Source: Acidobacteriota bacterium (GTDB lineage: Bacteria > Actinomycetota > Acidimicrobiia > Acidimicrobiales > Ilumatobacteraceae). Taken from it: a stretch of DNA of 64,000 nt. Both the position numbers and the translations under genes were made by a program. The notes beneath the pieces are model-generated. The model saw nothing but the letters and a program-made list of their open reading frames with translations. It did no database searches and was not told the origin of the DNA. The stretch lies in assembly GCA_018970175.1 (NCBI GenBank), contig JAGWWV010000004.1, positions 1 to 64,000 of the forward strand, given 5' to 3'. Shown here in pieces: positions 8,814-16,977 of this stretch. Each line of letters opens with the position of its first letter. The stretch's first letter is position 1.

Positions 8814-10400
8814 TTACTTCACGTCCGCGACCATGATCGGCGGGGTGTGAAGGTGGGTGATCGTGGGGTTGCGACCGACGACGTCGCTCGCGATCTCGAG
8901 CGCGTCGTTCAGCGTGGAGGCCGGAGTGAAACCGAGTCGGCGGACGGTCGGTGCATCGCCACCGACGATGATGACGCGACCGCAGTGCTGGAGTCCGTGG
9001 CTGCCCCAGTACCACATGTAGAACGGGTGCACGCCGTGGTAGGCGTAGCTGGTGCGGTACAGATGGCGGTACCAGTCGTCTTCTGCGAACTGCTTTTCGA
9101 AGCGCGCTTCGAGTTCGCTCGGAACCGTGGTCTCGGTGAGTACTTGTTCGAAGAAGTCGATGTAGCTCGGGTGATGGACCGGGTGGAACTCGTTCGGCGT
9201 GGGGTGGGTCATGATGACGACGCCACCCTCGCGCACCAGCGGCTTGCCGCGGTAGAGATTGAAGAAGTAACCGAGACCCGTGCACATGACGAGGATCGGG
9301 TTCATGATCGAGTTGACGTTGTAGGGGCAGATGAACGGGATGCCCATCGTCAAAATGTCGGTCTGGCCCTGCACCTCGACGAGCTGTTGCTTCCAGACGT
9401 TCTCGGTCGTCACCTTGTGGACCGCCTCGACCTCGCCGCACTGGATGCTCGTCATGTTGTGCGGCGCTTCGATCCCGTGGAAGATGTTGCGCGCCATGCG
9501 CGACGGCGTGCGGTTGAGTCCGGCCTGCGCGGCGATGAACTTGGCGCGATCGCGGCCGTTCCATTCCCACTCGCGCTTGGCAAGGAAGTCGAAGGGCTTC
9601 GGGAACGTGTCGTTGTTGACGGTCGTTTCGATCTGGAAGATCTTCGGACCGTGCTTGCGCATCACCTCACCCATGCGCCAGTTGCTCTTGTGCAACTCGC
9701 TTTTGTGGGCATCCATGAACGACCGGCTGTTCTGCATGGTGTGGGTGTTGTGGTGGTGACGTAGCGAGCGGTACGACGCGAGTCCCGTCGCGGTGCTCTT
9801 CCAGCCTCCGTCCATCGCGACCAGGTTGATGTTGACGTACACCAACAGGTCGCTTTCGGCTGCGCGCTTGTTGATTTCCACCTCTTCGCCGTGGGGTGTC
9901 TCGCCCAGCAGCACGAGATTGTCGGGATCTTCCGCATCGTGCTGGTACAGCATTCCGCGCGGCGCGAATGCGTCGTAGATGCGATCGCCCAATTGATGGC
10001 GAAGTTCGTCTTCGGTCATCCGGCGGTGCAGGGCGAGGGCTGCGATGATGTGAACGTCGTCGACGCCGGCCTCGGCCGCCATGTCGAGAACGGCCTCGAT
10101 GATGCGTTGGCGGATGTCGGGGCGCGTCATCTTGGGTAGCGGCAGACTGATGTCGTCGAATGCGATGCTCAACTTCATGCCGGGGAACAGAAGCGTCGGC
10201 AGGGGGTCCATGTCGATCGGGTTCAGCAGCGAATGTCGGATCGCACCGTCGATGTCATCGATCACCCTGTGCGGCTCGGGTGCGTAGATGACGCGGGACC
10301 TGTCGGCGGGCAGCTTTTCGAGTGTGAAGTTCTCGCCCCGCCAGAAGAGAATCGGGGGAGTCGAGCGGTCGACTTCGAGGACGAAACCTGGGCGTGGCAT
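8814..10400 (-). CDS. LarA-like (lactate racemase domain, DUF2088) protein
   Basis: 528 residues from the ATG at 10400; the longer track ORF (to 11177) only runs through the neighbouring dehydrogenase antisense frame. The N-terminal half matches the LarA/DUF2088 fold: FDDISLPLP-TRP (about 81-94), ALHRRMTEDEL with His125, GGWKS with Lys201 (the position that carries the nickel-pincer cofactor in LarA), and a His cluster at 215-217. The His that precedes GGxK in LarA is not evident here (NINLVAMDGGWKS). The C-terminal half is long and also His/Tyr-rich. No larB, larC or larE cofactor genes are in the window. It overlaps the dehydrogenase stop by one base, so the two are probably translationally coupled. 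The substrate is probably not simple lactate. Confidence 0.8.
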   Translation of the reverse strand: MPRPGFVLEVDRSTPPILFWRGENFTLEKLPADRSRVIYAPEPHRVIDDIDGAIRHSLLNPIDMDPLPTLLFPGMKLSIAFDDISLPLPKMTRPDIRQRIIEAVLDMAAEAGVDDVHIIAALALHRRMTEDELRHQLGDRIYDAFAPRGMLYQHDAEDPDNLVLLGETPHGEEVEINKRAAESDLLVYVNINLVAMDGGWKSTATGLASYRSLRHHHNTHTMQNSRSFMDAHKSELHKSNWRMGEVMRKHGPKIFQIETTVNNDTFPKPFDFLAKREWEWNGRDRAKFIAAQAGLNRTPSRMARNIFHGIEAPHNMTSIQCGEVEAVHKVTTENVWKQQLVEVQGQTDILTMGIPFICPYNVNSIMNPILVMCTGLGYFFNLYRGKPLVREGGVVIMTHPTPNEFHPVHHPSYIDFFEQVLTETTVPSELEARFEKQFAEDDWYRHLYRTSYAYHGVHPFYMWYWGSHGLQHCGRVIIVGGDAPTVRRLGFTPASTLNDALEIASDVVGRNPTITHLHTPPIMVADVK

Positions 10401-11623
10401 CAGTGCTGCCCCTCTTTCTTCAATCTGACGTCTTTTTTCGATCGTTCGCCGCGCAGGTCGAAAGCGACCTTGATGGCTCCTCGTGGTCCCGCCTCGGCGG
10501 CGTGACGCAGTGCATGCGCATAGTCGGCGAGCGGATAGGTGGCGGACAACAGTCTCTCTGAGCGGACGATGGCGGAAAGTTCGATCGCCAAGTCGAAGGT
10601 TCGCCGACGCGAGCCGTCGGGAAGAGTCTCGGTTCCGTAGGTGTACGAGCCCTTCAGTTCCGTCTCGCGGTGCCACAGACCCGTCAGGTCGACGTCGACC
10701 CGGGCGGGCATGCCCATCAACACGACGCGGCCGCGCGGACGAGTGATGCGGATCGAGGTGGCGATGCTGTCGCTGTTGCCGACCGCGTCGATGGTGGCGT
10801 GCGCCCCCGACGACAGGTAGTCGCCGACGATGTGGCATCCCACGACGTGACGCACGGTGCGGGCGAGTTCGCTCGACTTCACGACGGTGGTGGCGCCGAG
10901 CTCGCGCGCGGCGCGCATTTGGGCGGGGTAGCGCGCACCGACCACGACGTGTGCATGTGGTGCAAACGCGCGCAGACCCGCGATTGCGGCAAGCCCCATC
11001 GTGCCCGCACCCTGTACCGCGATGACCGCTGAAGCGACACCACGCACCGATTCGATGGCCTGCAGAGCGGAGTGGATGCCTCCGGCGAGCGGTTCGATGA
11101 GAACCGCGCGTTCGTCGCTCATGTCGTCCGGAATTCGGTGAATCTGTGACTCGTGGGCGACAAGTTCCGTTGCCCAACCTCCACCGGTCGAGTTGCAGAA
11201 ACCGATTTGGATGCCCGGCTCGAGCGGGGGGAGAGCGAGATGGGCGTAGTCATCGCCGTCGCCCGGAGCAGCACCGTCGAACGGAAGGGCATGGCCACGT
11301 GCCGCGTGACCGAGCACTGGTTCGATGACGACGCGTTCGCCCGACTCGAGCTCTCCGACAACCTCGTGGCCAGGAACGAAGGGGAAGCTGACCCAGTTCT
11401 CGAAGTACGTCGATGCGTGTCCCTCGACCGTTGCGAGGTCGCTTCCGCAGATTCCGGTGAGGCGCGGATACACGCGGAGCCATCCGGTGCCCGGTAGTTC
11501 CGGGGCATCGTCGTCGCCCAGAGTGAGCGGGCCGATTTTCGCCGCCGAGCCGGTGTCGATGCCCGACACGAGTCGCGCGAGCATGAAGCGCCCCGTGTTG
11601 CGGTCGATGCGCAACGCCCTCAT
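10400..11623 (-). CDS. Zinc-type alcohol dehydrogenase (MDR superfamily)
   Basis: 407 residues from the ATG at 11623, which overlaps the acyl-CoA reductase stop by four bases. GICGSDLATVEGH and PGHEVVGEL are the catalytic-zinc motifs of the GroES-like domain, and VQGAGTMGLAAIAG is the Rossmann nucleotide-binding motif. The usual four-Cys structural zinc lobe is not visible: the segment after the PGHE motif is VLGHAARGHALPFDGAAPGD. It probably interconverts an alcohol and an aldehyde or ketone with NAD(P). In this operon a natural partner would be the aldehyde or alcohol made by the upstream reductase, or the hydroxyacid handled by the LarA-like protein (inference). Confidence 0.87.
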   Translation of the reverse strand: MRALRIDRNTGRFMLARLVSGIDTGSAAKIGPLTLGDDDAPELPGTGWLRVYPRLTGICGSDLATVEGHASTYFENWVSFPFVPGHEVVGELESGERVVIEPVLGHAARGHALPFDGAAPGDGDDYAHLALPPLEPGIQIGFCNSTGGGWATELVAHESQIHRIPDDMSDERAVLIEPLAGGIHSALQAIESVRGVASAVIAVQGAGTMGLAAIAGLRAFAPHAHVVVGARYPAQMRAARELGATTVVKSSELARTVRHVVGCHIVGDYLSSGAHATIDAVGNSDSIATSIRITRPRGRVVLMGMPARVDVDLTGLWHRETELKGSYTYGTETLPDGSRRRTFDLAIELSAIVRSERLLSATYPLADYAHALRHAAEAGPRGAIKVAFDLRGERSKKDVRLKKEGQH

Positions 11624-13956
11624 CGCTGTCTCTCGTTCATCATCGGCGCGAGGGGCAGCAGTTTCTTCGGTGCGCCGGCCGCTTTTTCCCACTCTTCGAC
11701 CAGCCAACCGCGCTTGCGTGCGATTGCTGCGAGTCGTGTTTCGGGGTTGACGGCGACGGGGTGACCCACGGCCTCGAGAAGCGGAAGGTCGGAGGTGGAG
11801 TCGGCATAGGCAACGCACTCTTCGAGCGAAAAACCGTTGGCGTCGCAGTAGTCGGACAGCACCTGCGCGCGCGTTTCACCCGTCGGCGGCACCTTGCTCA
11901 ACTGTCCGCTGTACGTACCGTCCGGGCGGATCGACATCTCTGCGGCGACGATTTCGTCGAACAGCGGGCGAAGCGACTCGACGTTGAAAGACAGTGCGCC
12001 GGTGATGAGAATCGTCTTGTGGCCGAGCGCGCGGTGTTCGCGCACGCGGCGGATGGCCGCGGGGAACGACTTGGCGACGATGATGTGGGTCATCATCTCG
12101 ATGGCATCACGTTCGATCTGTTCGACCGGAGCATTTTCATAGCGACGGTAGAAGTACCGCAGGAAGTCGCCGCGGTCCTTGCGGTCCATGCTGAGAAGCG
12201 ACGGAGCCTCGCGAAGGGTGCGCAGGACGTAGCGCATGCGTTCGGGGCCGTTCAGGTGACGAGTGGCCAACCACGAATAGCTTTCGACGACGTTCGACGC
12301 GATGAGCGTGTTCTCCAGGTCGAAAGCCGCAACCTGGCGGGCGGGGGAGAGCACGTTTGCGCGCAGTCGGGCGCTGCGGTCGGTCTTTGTTTTCCCCGGC
12401 GTCATCTTCACGCGGGCGTGTTCGACAACCGACGGTAGGTGGATGTTCTGGACGTAGTGATCCCAGGAAACGGCGCGCGGGTCGAAACAGAACGCGGACT
12501 GGTCGGCGGCGTCGAGTTCGTCCCACAGTCCGAGCAGGTTGTCGACCGAGTAGATCGCCTCGCACTCGGTGTAGAGACCGTAGAGCTCGACGTATTCGAG
12601 GGCACGTTCGATCTCGATTCGGCGTTCTTCGAGCTTTGCGCTCCATGTTGCCTGGGTTCCGCGCAGTGGCAGCGACTGCAGCAGGCGTTCGCCGCGCGTC
12701 ACCAGCGTTTGGGCACGGTTGAGCTGTTTCTGCACCCGGCCACGACCGGGGAAGTTCCAGTCGGGAACCACGATGGGCTGACCTTCGGCATCGTGCACGG
12801 GATGCGCGGTGAACCAGTCACGTACGTTGTCGACGAGTTGGCTGTAACGAAGGGGGTTCGTGCTGCCCGAAGCGACCTGCGTGATGAACGGTGCGCTCGG
12901 TCCCTTCGCGGCAACGGCAATGATCGCGGCAACGACGATGTCGACGGGGATGACGTCGATCGTTCCCTCGGGAACGCCGGGAAACTCGCGCAACAGTCCG
13001 CGCGCATAGGAGATGATGACGGGCTCGGCCATGCGAAATCCACGAATCCAACCCGGCCGCGGTTCGGCGAGGGCCGACTCGATGATCGACGGGCGAACGA
13101 TGTTGACCGGGAGGTCGCCCTTCGTTTCGAACACGGCCTGTTCGGCGAGCGCCTTGGTGAATGCGTACGCGTCGGGCCACCCGACGCTGGCGGCTCGGGA
13201 ACGGCCGGCCTGCACGAGTTCGTTCTGCACCCACCGGTCGCGCAACTGTTCGGTCTTTGCCGCAAGAGCGGGGGCGCCGGCGGCGCCGAGTTCGCGGCGG
13301 GCATCCGCACGGAATCGTTCGAGGGCGTGCGGTGTGCGACTTGCGGCTTCGATGTCGCCACGCAGGCGCCGTGCCGAATCGACTTCCGCGCGCCAGTCGA
13401 GACCGATGTCGAACGGGCCCTCGGATACAAGCAGTTCCGGCGCGTGGCCGCGTCGGTTGCCCGCCACGTAGCAAGTGCTGACAGCAACGAGGTGCGGCTT
13501 CGTCGATGACCCGGCGTGGAGTTCGTTGAGTACGGCTGCCAGGCGAACGGGTCCGAGCAGGTTGACCTCGACGGCGGAATCGAGGGGGGAGTCGAAGGCG
13601 ACGGCTGCGGCAGAGTGAATGACGATGTCGCACGTCGCGAGTTGTGCGCGACCCGCATCGGAGAGTCCGAGACCATCGACGGAGATGTCGCCGTCGATTG
13701 CGTGGACGCGCCGCGCACACATCGCGTCGAATTCCTCTGCGGTGCCGACGAGTTCCTCGCGCAAGCGATCGAAGGCGTCGTTGTTCAGGATCTCGCGCTT
13801 CACGCGGCCCGCGGCGCCGCGTCGGCCGCCGCGCACGATGAGAAACAGTTCGCATTCGGGTGCACTGCGCAGGAGGCGTTCCACGAGCGCGGTGCCGACG
13901 AAACCCGTCGACCCCGTGATGGCAATGCGCCGCCCCGCCAATGACTCCGCAATCAT
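11620..13956 (-). CDS. Fatty acyl-CoA reductase (SDR) fused to HAD-IB hydrolase domain
   Basis: 778 residues from the ATG at 13956 (the track ORF extends into the divergent TetR gene). The N-terminal part is a male-sterility/thioester-reductase type SDR: ITGSTGFVGTALVERLL nucleotide-binding motif, HSAAAVAFDSPL, and the catalytic YxxxK as DAYAFTKALAEQ. The C-terminal 240 residues form a HAD-IB domain with LITGA (motif II) and ADSTSDLPLLE (motif IV). Motif I reads FDLENTL rather than DxDxT, so the second Asp is Glu. The SDR half should reduce acyl-CoA to a fatty aldehyde or alcohol using NADPH. First gene of the operon, divergent from a TetR gene. Confidence 0.88.
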   Translation of the reverse strand: MIAESLAGRRIAITGSTGFVGTALVERLLRSAPECELFLIVRGGRRGAAGRVKREILNNDAFDRLREELVGTAEEFDAMCARRVHAIDGDISVDGLGLSDAGRAQLATCDIVIHSAAAVAFDSPLDSAVEVNLLGPVRLAAVLNELHAGSSTKPHLVAVSTCYVAGNRRGHAPELLVSEGPFDIGLDWRAEVDSARRLRGDIEAASRTPHALERFRADARRELGAAGAPALAAKTEQLRDRWVQNELVQAGRSRAASVGWPDAYAFTKALAEQAVFETKGDLPVNIVRPSIIESALAEPRPGWIRGFRMAEPVIISYARGLLREFPGVPEGTIDVIPVDIVVAAIIAVAAKGPSAPFITQVASGSTNPLRYSQLVDNVRDWFTAHPVHDAEGQPIVVPDWNFPGRGRVQKQLNRAQTLVTRGERLLQSLPLRGTQATWSAKLEERRIEIERALEYVELYGLYTECEAIYSVDNLLGLWDELDAADQSAFCFDPRAVSWDHYVQNIHLPSVVEHARVKMTPGKTKTDRSARLRANVLSPARQVAAFDLENTLIASNVVESYSWLATRHLNGPERMRYVLRTLREAPSLLSMDRKDRGDFLRYFYRRYENAPVEQIERDAIEMMTHIIVAKSFPAAIRRVREHRALGHKTILITGALSFNVESLRPLFDEIVAAEMSIRPDGTYSGQLSKVPPTGETRAQVLSDYCDANGFSLEECVAYADSTSDLPLLEAVGHPVAVNPETRLAAIARKRGWLVEEWEKAAGAPKKLLPLAPMMNERQR

Positions 13957-13977
13957 CGAGATAGTTCTAGCAGATCT

Positions 13978-13995
13978 CTCTACCAATTGGTAGAG
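13978..13995. promoter_or_regulatory. 18-bp perfect palindrome, likely TetR operator
   Basis: CTCTACCAATTGGTAGAG is a perfect 18-bp palindrome in the 60-bp gap between the divergent acyl-CoA reductase (start 13956) and TetR (start 14017) genes. Size, symmetry and placement are what is expected of a TetR-family operator that controls both directions. It begins 22 bases upstream of both start codons' midpoint region, so a bound dimer would cover both promoters. Confidence 0.7.
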
Positions 13996-14016
13996 GAACT
14001 TTGGTACCCTCCCGGC

Positions 14017-14607
14017 ATGTCCCGAAAACCCACCCGGGAGCGGATTTTGGAAGAGGCGCTGGACCGATTCGGCTCGGCCGGCATCGATGCCACCAGCCTC
14101 GATGACATTGCCCGCGGGGTCGGGGTGGCCAAGCAGACCTTGCTCTATTGGTTTGCTTCGAAGGAAGAACTGGTGGTCGCGGTGCTGCAACGCGTGGCCG
14201 ACGAACTCACCCTCGAGGTTGGCGCCGCCGTGCGCGGGGCGCCGCACGGCTTTGCGCGTGTCGAAGCCGCAGTCACGGCGGTGTTCCGTCCGGCGGTGCG
14301 CCGGCCCGCATTGCTCGGCCTCGTGCGCGAGCTCAACCGCTTGAGCCCCGACCTGGCCGACGCGGTGGTGTTGCGAATGAAGCCGCTCGTCGAACTTGCG
14401 GTCGCCTACATCGAAGGCGAGATGGATGCCGGTCGCCTGCGTCGAGCTGATGCGCGGCTCGTCATGGCCTTCGCGTACTCGACTGTCGTGGGTGTTGCCA
14501 CCGAACCCGTTGCCCTGCGCGCGGTTGGATGGGAGCCGAGCGTTGCGTCGTTGCGGCGACTGCGCGCCGAGCTACTTGCGTTCTTGCGCGCCGCGCTTGC
14601 TCCGTGA
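14017..14607 (+). CDS. TetR/AcrR family transcriptional regulator
   Basis: 196 residues from the ATG at 14017 (MSRKPTRERILEEALDRFG). The track start at 13987 would lie inside the operator palindrome and is rejected. The HTH is at about residues 8-55 (TSLDDIARGVGVAKQTLLYWFASKEEL), followed by a helical effector domain. It is divergent from the acyl-CoA reductase operon and presumably represses it and itself through the palindrome at 13978. Its 3' end overlaps the convergent ddl gene by 36 bases. Confidence 0.9.
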   Translation: MSRKPTRERILEEALDRFGSAGIDATSLDDIARGVGVAKQTLLYWFASKEELVVAVLQRVADELTLEVGAAVRGAPHGFARVEAAVTAVFRPAVRRPALLGLVRELNRLSPDLADAVVLRMKPLVELAVAYIEGEMDAGRLRRADARLVMAFAYSTVVGVATEPVALRAVGWEPSVASLRRLRAELLAFLRAALAP

Positions 14608-15618
14608 CCGACGGTCGAGCGCGAGTTCGACGAGCCGGTCGATGAGTCGGTCGTAAGGGAGCCCGGTCGCCTCCCACATCTTCGGGTACATCGAGATCGG
14701 CGTGAAGCCGGGGATGGTGTTCACCTCGTTGCACAGAAATCCGCGACCCTTTTCCTCGTAGAAGAAGTCGACACGCGCCATGCCCTCGCAGCGCAGTTCG
14801 GTGTAGACGCGGGCCGCGAGTTCGCGCACGATGCGGGTTTTGTCGGCGTCGAGAACCGCGGGAATGGTCAACTGCGCGGTGGAGTTCACGTACTTGTCGT
14901 CGTAGTCGTAGAACTCGGCACCCGCGACGATTTCGCCGGGTAGGGAGACCTCGGGTGTCACGTTGCCCAGCACGGCGACCTCGATCTCGCGGCCCGTGAT
15001 TGCTTCCTCGCAGAGCACCCATTCGTCGAACACGAACGCATGATGAATCGCCGCGAGCGCTTCGTCGCGGGTCTTTGCCTTCCGCACTCCGACGGATGAT
15101 CCCATGTTGGCGGGTTTCACGAACATCGGCAGGCCGACCGAGGCGATGATTTCGTCGATGTCGGCCGCAGCGAAGTGCGGTTCCTGGACGACCCGAAAGT
15201 GTGGCTGGGGCAAACCTGCCGCGGCGACGATCTGTTTCGCCATCGCCTTGTCCATGCACAGTGCGCTCGACAAGACGCCCGCGCCGACATACGGCACATT
15301 GGCAACCTCGAGCATTCCCTGGACGGTTCCGTCTTCGCCGAGCGGTCCGTGGAGAAGAGGCATGACCACGGTGTGTGCGCGTGGAATGTCGGACAACGTG
15401 ACCACGTCGCCCGATGGAGAAAGCCGACCCGATGACGTTGCCGCAGGTGAACAAACGGCACGGTGCCACACGCCGTCGCGGTCGATCCCGATGGCCACGA
15501 TGTCGTACTTCGCGGGGTTGGCCGCGGCGATGACATGTGCGGCGGTGACACAACTGACGTCGTGTTCGGCGGATTCTCCGCCGAACAGCACGACGAGGTT
15601 CAGTCGTGAACTGCTCAT
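14572..15618 (-). CDS. ddl: D-alanine--D-alanine ligase
   Basis: 348 residues from MSSSRLNLVVLFGG (ATG at 15618). It joins two D-Ala with ATP to make the dipeptide for peptidoglycan. Visible ATP-grasp features: GGESAEHDVSC near the N-terminus, PLLHGPLGEDGTVQG, KPANMGSSVGV, EEAITGREIEVAVLGN, and the C-terminal NEVNTIPGFTP substrate and metal motif. Length is usual for Ddl. It is divergent from murF, whose product consumes the dipeptide, with only 39 bases between the starts. The tail overlaps the TetR gene end by 36 bases. Confidence 0.96.
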   Translation of the reverse strand: MSSSRLNLVVLFGGESAEHDVSCVTAAHVIAAANPAKYDIVAIGIDRDGVWHRAVCSPAATSSGRLSPSGDVVTLSDIPRAHTVVMPLLHGPLGEDGTVQGMLEVANVPYVGAGVLSSALCMDKAMAKQIVAAAGLPQPHFRVVQEPHFAAADIDEIIASVGLPMFVKPANMGSSVGVRKAKTRDEALAAIHHAFVFDEWVLCEEAITGREIEVAVLGNVTPEVSLPGEIVAGAEFYDYDDKYVNSTAQLTIPAVLDADKTRIVRELAARVYTELRCEGMARVDFFYEEKGRGFLCNEVNTIPGFTPISMYPKMWEATGLPYDRLIDRLVELALDRRSRSKRGAQERK

Positions 15619-15657
15619 GGCCCCGACGGTACTAGCCGTCGGCGGTAGCGTCACGGT

Positions 15658-16977
15658 ATGCGGATTCCCGTCGGCGAGGCTGCGCGTGCAGTGGGCGGCA
15701 GAGTCGTGGGGAACGCCACCGACGTGTGTGATGCGGTGTCGTACGACTCACGTGCCCTCGCGGTCGGCAACTTGTTCGTCGCAATCGTCGCCGCCCGCGA
15801 CGGACACGACTTTGTCGACGACGCGGTGTGCGCTGGGTCCGGCGCGGTGCTCGTCTCACGTGAGATTCCCGGGTGTCGGGTTCCGCAGATCGTCGTCGAC
15901 GACACGTCGGTGGCCCTGACCGCGCTCGGGCGTTGGGCTCGCGCACGTATCGACGCCCGGGTCGCCGGCCGTGTCATTGGCATCACCGGGTCGGTGGGCA
16001 AGACCACCACCAAGGATTTCGTTGCCGCAGCGCTGCGCGCCAGGTACGTCGTCGGGGCAAGCGAAAAGTCGCTGAACAACGACCAGGGAATGCCGGTGAC
16101 GTTGTTGAATGCGCCCGATGACGCCGAGGCGCTGGTTCTCGAGATGGGAATGCGCGGATTCGGTGAAATTGCCCGTCTCGCCGAGCTCGCTCGTCCCGAC
16201 ATCGGCATCGTGACGCGGGTCGGCGAGTCGCACAGCGAACGTGTGGGCGGCATCGAGGGGGTTGCACGTGCCAAGAGCGAATTGGTGGCATCGTTACCGG
16301 CCAACGGTGTCGCGATCCTGAATGCCGACGATCCACGCGTGCTCGCGATGCGCGGGCTGACCGACGGCAAGTGTCTCACCTTCGGCGCTGCGAACGATGC
16401 CGACATGCGCGTCGGCAATGTCGCGGCTCGAGGTGCCGACGGGACGTCGTTCTCCTACGACTCGCGTTGGGGTGGCGGAACGTGCACGCTCGGCGTGCCG
16501 GGGGCGCACATGGTCTCGAACGCGGCGGCGGCGCTCCTTGCTGCTGCAGTGTGCGGAGTCGACCTTGCCGCTGCCGCCGATGCACTGGCCCGCACCGAGT
16601 TGTCACCGATGCGCATGGCGGTGCACCGCGTCGGTGCGCTGACGGTCGTCGATGACACCTACAACGCAAGCCCCACATCCACGATGGCAGCACTCGAGAC
16701 CCTCGCCGGGATTCCCGCCTCGCGGCGCATTGCGATTCTCGGCACGATGGCCGAGATCGACGAACCCGAGCGTCGTCACCGCGACGTCGCGTTGCGTGCG
16801 CAGGATCTGGGCATCGACGTGGTTGCGTTTGCGACCGACCTCTACGGGACTCGTCGGGTCGATTCGTACGACGAGGCGCTTGCCGTGGTCAGGGCACTTC
16901 CCGAAGATGGTGCGGTCTTGCTGAAGGGGTCACGCGTCGTCGGGCTCGACCACGTAGTGCGACTGATCAGGGGCTGA
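15658..16977 (+). CDS. murF: UDP-N-acetylmuramoyl-tripeptide--D-alanyl-D-alanine ligase
   Basis: 439 residues. It adds D-Ala-D-Ala to UDP-MurNAc-tripeptide in the cytoplasm. Mur-ligase features: GITGSVGKTTTKDF P-loop (about 110), LNNDQGMPVTLL, EMGMRGFGEI, and VDDTYNASPTSTMAALETL in the C-terminal domain, the typical MurF signature. It is divergent from ddl and separated from any mur/fts cluster in this window. The last 48 bases overlap the end of the convergent MFS transporter gene. Confidence 0.95.
   Translation: MRIPVGEAARAVGGRVVGNATDVCDAVSYDSRALAVGNLFVAIVAARDGHDFVDDAVCAGSGAVLVSREIPGCRVPQIVVDDTSVALTALGRWARARIDARVAGRVIGITGSVGKTTTKDFVAAALRARYVVGASEKSLNNDQGMPVTLLNAPDDAEALVLEMGMRGFGEIARLAELARPDIGIVTRVGESHSERVGGIEGVARAKSELVASLPANGVAILNADDPRVLAMRGLTDGKCLTFGAANDADMRVGNVAARGADGTSFSYDSRWGGGTCTLGVPGAHMVSNAAAALLAAAVCGVDLAAAADALARTELSPMRMAVHRVGALTVVDDTYNASPTSTMAALETLAGIPASRRIAILGTMAEIDEPERRHRDVALRAQDLGIDVVAFATDLYGTRRVDSYDEALAVVRALPEDGAVLLKGSRVVGLDHVVRLIRG

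Noticed and set aside
10401-11177. N-terminal extension of the LarA-like protein
   Set aside because: The extension is an Arg-rich frame inside the dehydrogenase gene; the ATG at 10400 gives the family-like start.
12439-13509. 356-residue plus-strand ORF over the acyl-CoA reductase
   Set aside because: Antisense shadow; no domain and no ribosome site.
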